Assembly (NCBI GenBank): GCA_025201375.1
Contig: JAIWZP010000104.1
Span: 1 to 21,506 of the forward strand
Direction of reading: 5' to 3'
Origin: Gongronella butleri
Taxonomy: Eukaryota; Mucoromycota; Mucoromycetes; Mucorales; Cunninghamellaceae
Length of the DNA stretch: 21,506 bases
Both the position numbers and the translations under genes were made by a program. The notes under the pieces are model-generated. The model saw only the letters and a program-made list of their open reading frames with translations, did not search any database and was not told the origin of the DNA. Below, piece after piece: positions 9,793 through 16,671 of this stretch (positions within the stretch are counted from its first letter, which is position 1; each line of letters opens with the position of its first letter).

Positions 9793-10449
9793 AGCCCGCC
9801 ATGGTAGAGCTGACTTTGCATATATTCTTCCCATGAAATGCGCCCACTAGAATAAAAAAATGAAAATTAGGGAGATCAATGCCCCTTGCCATCATATAAA
9901 AAAAAAAAAAAAAAAAAAAAGGGAGGAAAAAAAAAAACACCAACTTACTCGCCGTCAAGATCATCCTCTTCCAAGACATGGTCAACCATCATGGTGATGT
10001 CGTCCAATGAGACGAATTTCGTGGGATCCTCCTCGTGTTCGGCATCAAAATCAGAGAAAGCGGCGCGCAGCTCATGGCCATCCAGGTGGCCGTCGCCATT
10101 GCGATCGTGCAAGACAAACAGGTAATACACCATGTCCTTGTCGTCCATTTGTTTGGCTTTTTCGCCGTCTTTGGCCATCGCGTTCAAATGCTCCTGCAAA
10201 TGTCTGTCCCACCAAGGTAAAAAAAAAAAAAAAAAAAAAAGGATCGGTGTCAACGAGTGGGTGCCACGTTGCCAGCTTTTTTTTTTTCTTTTTTTTTGGG
10301 GGGGCCCTTTGCACTCACTCTTTGTTTGTCTCCAAGTTGCCATAATTGCCCTTGTCCTGGTTGAAACCAGGCGACCCCCGTCTAGCGGATACGAGCAGAG
10401 CAAACACGCTGACGAGGGCTAAAAGTGTGAAAAGGCAGTGGTTGCGCAT
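9789..10449 (-). CDS. MCFD2-like EF-hand secretory-pathway protein
   Basis: Small luminal calcium-binding protein resembling MCFD2, the partner of the LMAN1/ERGIC-53 lectin in ER-to-Golgi cargo export. Three exons: 10449-10319, 10203-9949 and 9846-9789, encoding 147 aa. Residues 1 to about 22 ([22 protein letters not shown]) form a signal peptide. Exon 2 starts inside [10 protein letters not shown], matching the family's EH-x-x-EHL entry helix. EF-hand 1 loop is [14 protein letters not shown]-hand 2 loop is DLDGDGRISWEE, both with canonical ligands. Intron 2 (9847-9948) splits loop 2 inside an Asp codon (GA/T), so unspliced reading truncates the second EF-hand. Intron 1 (10204-10318) is 115 bp with a GTGAGT donor. 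It is divergent from the UEV gene and convergent with LARP1, overlapping it by 4 bp. CGREF1-like is an alternative name. Confidence 0.85.
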
Positions 10450-10800
10450 GGTGGTGTTGAAAGCAAAAAGGGGGGTATTGGAAAAGAGCAGAAAGAAAAT
10501 GGGAAAAAAGGCAAATTGCGCTGTCGGCGGACTTTTATTTTGTGAGCCCCCGCACCCCGGAGCTGACAATAAAAAGGGCGTGTTGTGTGTTTGTGTGTGT
10601 GAGAGCGCTTCTTCTTCTTGTTCCACACCCACACCACCCCTTTTTTTCTCGCTTGCTTTTTTTCCCGTAAGTTGTGGAAAACGATATCAAACGCAAGTTC
10701 AACCGCGCTCACTCTTTTTTTTTGCCATTTATTCAGCCTCTACAAGCAAGTTTTCCCTTTTTTCCCCCTTGATTCGCTTTTGTTTCTTTTGATACCAACC
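10450..10800. promoter_or_regulatory. Divergent promoter region, EF-hand / UEV genes
   Basis: 351 bp between two start codons. It contains a GT-rich stretch (about 10578-10602), pyrimidine blocks (CTTCTTCTTGTTCC; long T runs near 10639-10663 and 10711-10722) and the UEV start context CCAACC-ATG. No specific operator is recognised. Open frames here are low-complexity. Confidence 0.55.
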
Positions 10801-11459
10801 ATGGCCAAAGGTAAACACGAAGCAGCCCCCCTTTTGGTTCGTTTTAGCTTTTTGTCGCTGACGCCCCGCGCTAGTTCCTCGCAATTTTCGTCTACTAGAA
10901 GAGCTTGAAAAGGGCGAAAAGGGCCTTGGCGACGGCACGTGCAGCTATGGCCTCGCTGATGACGATATGCTCATGCACAATTGGCATGCCACTATCCTGG
11001 GCGTCCCCAACGTAAGCAAAAAGAAAACGAGAAAAACATGTAAAAAAAAAAAAAAAAAAAAAGACGCAATGACTCACCCCCTGTGCTCCCCCCCTTTTTT
11101 TTGGCCTTTTTTCTAGTCGACCCACGAGAATCGCATCTACAGCCTCAAGATCTATTGCGGCAAGGATTACCCGTCAGCGCCACCCGAGGTGCAATTTGTG
11201 TCGCGCATCAATTTGCCCAGCGTCCATGCCGAGAATGGCCGTGTCGACCGTCAGTCGCTGCATTGCCTCGCCAATTGGAAGCCGAATTATACCTTGGAAA
11301 CCGTCTTGACAGAGCTAAGAAGGTATAGATGGGCCTCGATAATGTGAACTCTCGCGCTGATTCGTTTTTTTTCTTGTTTTTCTTTTTTCTCTTGCCAGGG
11401 AGATGGGGACGGTGGGCCGCAAGTTGCCTCAGCCATTGGAAAACACGACGTACAATTAG
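10801..11459 (+). CDS. UBE2V: Ubiquitin-conjugating enzyme E2 variant (UEV/MMS2 type)
   Basis: Non-catalytic E2 variant that partners Ubc13 to build Lys63-linked ubiquitin chains, e.g. on PCNA in DNA-damage tolerance. Four exons: 10801-10810, 10875-11011, 11117-11322 and 11399-11459, encoding 137 aa, the normal UEV length. Exon 1 is only 10 nt (ATGGCCAAAG). Splicing to 10875 gives [20 protein letters not shown], the conserved UEV N-terminus. Later motifs are [50 protein letters not shown] and [12 protein letters not shown]. There is no HPN or catalytic-Cys context of an active E2; one Cys lies in SLHCLANW, near the degenerate site. Intron 2 contains GACGCAATGACTCACC, a likely branch region. 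A candidate AATAAA is at about 11699. Confidence 0.93.
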
Positions 11460-11771
11460 ACGCTCGGAAATCCCATCACCCACGCCACATCGTGCAAGGG
11501 CTTTTTATTTTCTTTTTCTTTTTTTTTTCTGTCCCCTCTTCCCCTTTTTTTCCTTTCACTCTCATGTCTCCCCTTATCCCTCGTGCTCTGTAGCTTCTCT
11601 CTTTATCTCTCTTTTTTTTCTCTTTTGTATTCAGGGGACCCCTTGGCGCACGTGTCCCCCACTTTTGCTCCCCACAAAAAAAAAAGTCGAAAAAAAATCA
11701 ATAAAAATCAGCAATTCATCATTTATGGCTTTTGTTTCATTGATTTTTGTTTGTCAATTAAAGGAAGGGCA
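11460..11771. other. Convergent 3' regions of UEV and kelch genes
   Basis: 312 bp between two facing stop codons, pyrimidine-rich on the plus strand. It contains a plausible plus-strand AATAAA at about 11699 and T-rich stretches on both strands. No gene is supported here. Confidence 0.55.
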
Positions 11772-13590
11772 TCAGCGGCGTTCCTCGTCGGCCGGCGCTT
11801 GCATGCCACGCATCTGTGCCCAGATATCATCATGGCGCGATTGGGCATTTTGGTTGTTTCCGGTTGTTGTGGACGATTGCATGAGCTGCTGTTCCCATTG
11901 ATCGTGGTCGGCGGCGGTGTAGGTGCGCAGGTCCTTTTTGGGCGCGACGGTGGCCAACGGGTAGTCTGCGGCCATGTCTGCGGGTTCAGGTTGCGGGTGA
12001 TTTGTCGATGTTGCGCGGGATGAGTTGCCGTGGGCGAGAATGCCTGTCCAGCGCGGGTTGGCGGGGCGCGCCTTTTTCTTTTGGTTGCGGCGGTACATGT
12101 AAAAGGCGAGGGCACCGCAGGCGATCAAGAACAGGGGCACACCGATGCCAATGCCGCCTTTTTGCGGTGTGGTCAATTGGTTGTTGCCATTGTTGCCGCT
12201 GGTCGTGCCTGTGTTGGAGCTGCCACCGCCATTGGCGTTCGGATTCGCCAGCACCGTCGGGTCGTAGCTAGTTGGCGCGGTGCCTTGCTGTTGTTGCGTG
12301 GCTGCGGCAAAGTCGGCGGGCCATTGGAAGGCGCATGCGGGCTCCGTGTCTGGTCCAACGACCGTGTAACCCTTTGGAATCGACGACACCCATGTCCACG
12401 AGCTCGTGTCCAGAACCGCCACATTGTCTGCAAAAGGAGGCGTGTTGCTGTCGTCCGGCGACGCATTGCTCTGGGCGCCAAGCATCGTCACCATGTACTT
12501 GCCGTACATCCACGCCGTGTGACCCAAACGCGTGCTCGTCGCTGCACCGCTCGTCGACTTGGAAGACCACGTCAACGTACATGTGTCCAAGACGTGCACC
12601 TCGGAAGATCCACTCTTGTTCGCGTACATCCCGCCAAACACAATGATCGATTGCCCGTCTTGCGCTAAAAAAAAGAAAAAAAGAAATAAATACGCGCTCT
12701 TTTTTTCCCTTTGCATGCGAAATCCCGGCTTACATGGCACGGCTGAGAAACTGAAGCGCGTGTAAACAAGATAAAAAAAGGAAAAGGAAAAAAAAGAGGA
12801 AAAATCAGAATCAATTCTATCGTGAATGACCCCCGTGTGCTTTTTACCCTGCTCGCGCCTCTGGGATGTCACCAATCGTAGCCATGGCCAACGCTTGCTT
12901 GGAATGGATGTCAAAAACTGAAAGGGGGAGGCAATTGCGTGAGTTGCTGCACGAAATCTCGCCCTAATGGCTAAAACTTACTCTGAGCACTGGCAAAATC
13001 AATCATGGTGTTGCTCTTGTTGACCATTGCGTAGCCACCGAGCGTGAACAACTTGTTGTTACTAGAGAAAAAATCACAATTTAGTTCAAAATGACGCGAG
13101 ACGCGTGATTTGGCACGCTTTTTTTTTGACCCCGTTTTTTTTTGACGCATCTCTTTTTTTCGGGCCCGGCGCTCTCAACTTACACGAGCGTGGTCGTGTG
13201 TGCGTATCGTGGAGGACGAGCACCATAAGGACTAGCCACGGCATCCTGTCCGCCGGCCACAGGGTCCGTTGTCATGTTGAATTGATAATAGTCAGCTTGT
13301 TGAACATTAAGCTATGATAAAAGAGAAAGACAAACATCAAAAGGGGCCTGTCAAATTTGTAAAAAAAGGCACGCGAGAAAAGCAAAAATCGCGTCCAAAT
13401 AGTGCATTTTTGTTGTTTACAGTGGGGGGATTGGCATTGAAATCGATAGGATCGCGGCCACTGTAGATCCAAGCGACGCCAGAGTTGTCCATTGTCACGG
13501 ACATGGCGGAGCGTTTGCTGTAGTAATTCGTTTGTGCTGATGAAAAAGTGTGAAAAAGAAGCAGACGCGTCAGTTTCATGTCTTTTTCTC

Positions 13591-13626
<36 letters not shown>

Positions 13627-14244
13627 GATTTCATTTACTTGGTCGAATGACAAAGCTATTGTTGGCGAGATCAAAATAGACGGGGCCATTGCTCATGGCG
13701 GGTGTGTTGTTGTAATCGCCGCCGAGAATCATCAATTGATTGACGGGTGTGTATGGCACCATAACGCCAAACATGAATGGGCCGTACAATGACGACGCAT
13801 TACTGCTCGGCTGCACGTATAGCGGCTGCCACCCAGGGCAGCTGGTATCAAGGCCCTGTGACAGATCAATCTTCCACACATCCAATATGCTCTGTGTGGT
13901 AAAAATGAGAGAGAATAAAAAAAAAGAAAAAAAAAAGCGGGGAGTGAGCGATGGCCACTGGATGCAAGATCAAAAAAAGGGGTATGCGCAGCACTGACGG
14001 TGCTTCTGGCCATATGCAGGGTGGGCACAATCTGGGCATTCCTGTTTTTTTTTATTGCCATTGAATTTTTTTTCTTCGCGTCGTGTCGCGCGCGACTCTT
14101 TACCTTTGACCCGCCTGACAAGTACAGATCGTTGTTCATAATGGCCATGCTGTAAAACACGCGGCTTGTTGGCCCTCGCGTGTTGCACTGTGCCTGGACG
14201 CCCGCGGCGACCAGAGCAGCGCTGAAAAGAAGCCGAGAAAGCAT
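11772..14244 (-). CDS. Kelch-repeat protein with signal peptide and one transmembrane segment
   Basis: Predicted surface or secretory-pathway type I membrane protein with a kelch beta-propeller ectodomain. Nine exons on the minus strand: 14244-14111, 14041-13999, 13891-13639, 13536-13421, 13311-13184, 13061-12982, 12917-12848, 12750-12734 and 12664-11772, encoding 577 aa. Residues 1 to about 19 (MLSRLLFSAALVAAGVQAQ) form a signal peptide. Kelch-type blade signatures include LYLSGG, LMILGGDYN, AWIYSGRD, LFTLGGYA, IIVFGGMYA, and W-containing strands (LDVWKIDLS, TLTWSS, SSWTWVSSIP). A Gly/Asn/Thr linker (about 415-450) precedes a transmembrane segment (about 451-471, IGIGVPLFLIACGALAFYMY), then a basic stop-transfer (RRNQKKKAR) and a roughly 100-residue cytoplasmic tail. 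Exon 8 is a 17-nt microexon. The exon 1/2 junction is the weakest part (donor GTCAAA). Such proteins are common in Mucoromycota; the ligand is unknown. Confidence 0.82.
12734..12750 (-). other. 17-nt microexon of the kelch gene
   Basis: Flanked by TTCAG on its 5' side and GTAAGC on its 3' side. It carries T-TTC-TCA-GCC-GTG-CCA-T, joining ...EARAG to ...SQDGQSIIVFGG as GFSAVPS. Skipping it shifts the frame; including it restores a standard kelch blade start. Confidence 0.75.
13587..13624. repeat. Long T homopolymer in kelch intron 3
   Basis: A run of more than 30 T on the plus strand (poly-A in the sense strand of the kelch gene), just inside the donor of intron 3 (13537-13638). Confidence 0.85.
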
Positions 14245-15033
14245 ACGAGCGGCTCAAAAACAAGGGGAAAAGGAGTGGAAGGGATGAGGTTGTGCTTCCT
14301 GGAGCTCGGTGAGAAACGAATAAGCAAGTAGAAAATGAAAAAAAAGGCACAACACACACCTATCCCATCGGGAAATGGCTAGTACAAGATTGACTTTTTG
14401 CCCTGGTGACACGAAAATATACAACTTGTGTCACCATGCCTGATTTTCTCTCGCACGCTTGATCTGTCAAAAAGAATATAACCTCGCCCCCCTTGCCTTG
14501 CCATTCATGCATTTTGACGTGGTGCTCAGGCTCGTTCTTGATTTGCCTTTTTTTTTCTTTTTTTCTTTTTTTACCACGGCCAATTCAGAAAGAAAAGGCC
14601 ACATCCCTCTCCTATTCTCAATCTTGTGGTTGCTCGCTTGGCACACAATAAACGCATCGTGGTCCACATATTAAAAAAAAAAATGACGCCGACGTGCACT
14701 TTTTGAGCAGGGAGACGCGCACACACGCTTTTTTTTTTTTTTTTTTTTTTTACACATCTTGACAATTTAAACTAGAATAAATTGTTCAATTAAACAAAGC
14801 CATAAATTAAAAAAAGAGCGAGAGCATTTGAAAAAAAGAGTTGTTTGAAAAGGGGGCCAGCAAGGGGATCAAAAAGGCCAGGCCGATCAGAGCTTGCTCC
14901 TTTTTGGTGCATCTCGATACCCCCCTTATTCCCCCCTCGCCTCGTCTCTATATTTTTTCTTTGTCTTTTTTTGTCTTTTTTATCTTTTTCTTTTTCTTTT
15001 TCTCTTTTTATTTTATTGTTGAATTGTTCAGCG
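14245..15033. promoter_or_regulatory. Divergent promoter region, kelch / sensor-like genes
   Basis: 789 bp between the start codons of two predicted membrane proteins. It contains a perfect 9-bp inverted repeat at 14404-14436, a TATA-like GAATATAACC near 14474, long T runs (about 14730-14750), and a CT-rich tract (about 14950-15012) directly upstream of the plus-strand gene, common in fungal promoters. No coding sequence is supported. Confidence 0.6.
14404..14436. repeat. Perfect inverted repeat TGGTGACAC-N15-GTGTCACCA
   Basis: Two 9-bp arms (14404-14412 and 14428-14436) are exactly complementary with a 15-bp A/T-rich centre. It lies 160 bp upstream of the kelch start and about 600 bp upstream of the sensor-like start. 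The form suits a dimeric DNA-binding site or a hairpin; neither is shown. Confidence 0.75.
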
Positions 15034-16671
15034 ATGAAGGTTGATTTGACGCTTGTCTTTTTGTTATGTGTGTGTCTTTCTGTGGTGCAATGCGATTTGC
15101 TGCATGGATTGTTGAATTTGGCAGATGACGCGCCGGCGGACGCACACGGCTCCGAAGATTATGCAGCTTTGCCGCACACGCACAGCAATGTGGCCACGGG
15201 CGGCGGTAGCGGCAATGACCCTGCTTCGTCGTCGTCGGCACCCCCATCGCCGCCGGCCAACAACAACAATGCACCACCTGCATCGTCATCGCCTGCGGCG
15301 CAGCAGCCACCAACAACACCACCCACGACCGCGCCTCCAGCAACGTCGCCGCCTGCCAAGGACAATGGCGGCCCATTGTCGCTACTGCCGCCCATCCTGG
15401 ATCCATTGACGTCCCCGAGCCATAACAACCCGCCGCCCCCAGCACCAAACAACAATAACAATAACAATAACAATAACAACAATAGCAACAATAATAACAA
15501 CAATGCCAATGCCAATGCCGGTGGTGCAGGCAACACGACGACGCCGCCCGCACCCATGTCACCCTCCAGCAGCGCGTCCAGTGCGTCTGCTGCGCCGTCG
15601 GATGTCAACAAGCACCACCATGGATCAACGTCGGCATCATCCACCTCATCCTCCGCGTCCTATGCCAGCTTCACGCCTGCGCAGCAAGATGAACAGCCAA
15701 AGGACGACAATAGCAGCAGCACAGGCACAATTGCCGGCGGAGTCGTTGGTGCGGTCGGTAAGAAAAATGAAAATGAAAAAAAAACTGTGAAAAAGGCAAA
15801 AAAAAAAACACACAAACGCGCGACGCGTCGATTACTCATGAATTTCTCTGTTTTAGTTGGACTTGCACTTTTGGGAGGATTTGTGACGTGGATCAACCGT
15901 CGCGGTGGATGTACCAAGCGGCACCGATACGACCGGGATGCCGATATGTTCAAGGAGGTGCCTGACGACCATTCCATTGGCATGTTTCCGTCGTCGCCGT
16001 CGCCATTGCACCACCACGCGACCACGGCCACGATGGGCACGTCGGGTGGAGGTGGCAACGCCGGTGGAGGCAGTGTCATGACGTCTGTGGCCGCTGGAGG
16101 AGGTGGAGGCATGGCAATGGCATCCACTTCGCCCTTGCCGCCACCCAATGCGTCGACGACTATCGACATGGCGCCCGCGGCACTGCCATTTGACTATTCG
16201 CGCCGATTTGTGACACCGCCCATGCTGCCGCCGCCCGGCGCGCCGCCGCAAATCACGCTCGTCGGCACCACATCGTCCAACACGACAAACAATGCCATCA
16301 CTATGCCGCCCGTCATTGAGGAGCACTACCCCGAGTATGCGACCGAGTATACGCAAGCACCGCCCGCGATGAATGGCGCCACATCGCCGCTTCCGCAGCA
16401 CCAGGTCATGGAAATGCCGTCGCCCGAGGAACAGCATCAACAGCAGCAGATGTACTATTATCCGCCGCCACAGCAGGACCAGCATTGGCCCGAGTATGAC
16501 CAGCAGCAACAACAGCAATCCATGCATGACCCGCACCAGCAGCAGCAGATGATGATGTCCAATCAAGGCTACATGATGCCCGCGTACTCCACAGAGATGC
16601 CCCACGGAATCTATCATCACAAACCCGACGTCGTCGATCAATTCCAAGGCTACAAGCCAAACGCCATGTAA
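15034..16671 (+). CDS. Ser/Thr/Asn-rich single-pass membrane protein (wall-sensor-like)
   Basis: Predicted type I membrane protein, similar in layout to fungal wall sensors (Mid2/Wsc style) but with no recognisable family domain. Two exons: 15034-15757 and 15857-16671, encoding 512 aa. The start at 15034 gives a clear signal peptide (MKVDLTLVFLLCVCLSVVQC). The ectodomain (about 21-232) is low complexity: Ser/Ala/Pro/Thr-rich, likely O-glycosylated, with an interrupted Asn run (about 15448-15513 in DNA). A transmembrane segment (about 234-256, IAGGVVGAVVGLALLGGFVTW) is formed across the splice junction and followed by basic INRRGGCTKRHRYDRD. The cytoplasmic tail is rich in Gly, Pro, Met and Gln. 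The 99-bp intron has no stop and keeps frame. The open frame extends upstream to 14845, but that extension is translated CT-tract. The stop codon sits in a 24-A run (16670-16693). Confidence 0.8.
   Translation: MKVDLTLVFLLCVCLSVVQCDLLHGLLNLADDAPADAHGSEDYAALPHTHSNVATGGGSGNDPASSSSAPPSPPANNNNAPPASSSPAAQQPPTTPPTTAPPATSPPAKDNGGPLSLLPPILDPLTSPSHNNPPPPAPNNNNNNNNNNNNSNNNNNNANANAGGAGNTTTPPAPMSPSSSASSASAAPSDVNKHHHGSTSASSTSSSASYASFTPAQQDEQPKDDNSSSTGTIAGGVVGAVGKKNENEKKTVKKAKKKTHKRATRRLLMNFSVLVGLALLGGFVTWINRRGGCTKRHRYDRDADMFKEVPDDHSIGMFPSSPSPLHHHATTATMGTSGGGGNAGGGSVMTSVAAGGGGGMAMASTSPLPPPNASTTIDMAPAALPFDYSRRFVTPPMLPPPGAPPQITLVGTTSSNTTNNAITMPPVIEEHYPEYATEYTQAPPAMNGATSPLPQHQVMEMPSPEEQHQQQQMYYYPPPQQDQHWPEYDQQQQQQSMHDPHQQQQMMMSNQGYMMPAYSTEMPHGIYHHKPDVVDQFQGYKPNAM
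15448..15513 (+). repeat. AAC/AAT microsatellite coding for Asn
   Basis: About 22 mostly AAC/AAT triplets, interrupted by AGC, within the sensor-like ectodomain. It encodes nearly pure Asn. Confidence 0.85.

Noticed and set aside
14845..15033. Upstream extension of the sensor-like protein (63 extra residues).
   Set aside because: The extension is a translated CT-rich promoter tract. The Met at 15034 starts an ideal signal peptide.
15159..15644. Minus-strand open frame of 161 codons with a poly-Leu run.
   Set aside because: It is the antisense of Asn-repeat and Ser/Ala-rich coding sequence; the Leu run mirrors AAC/AAT triplets.
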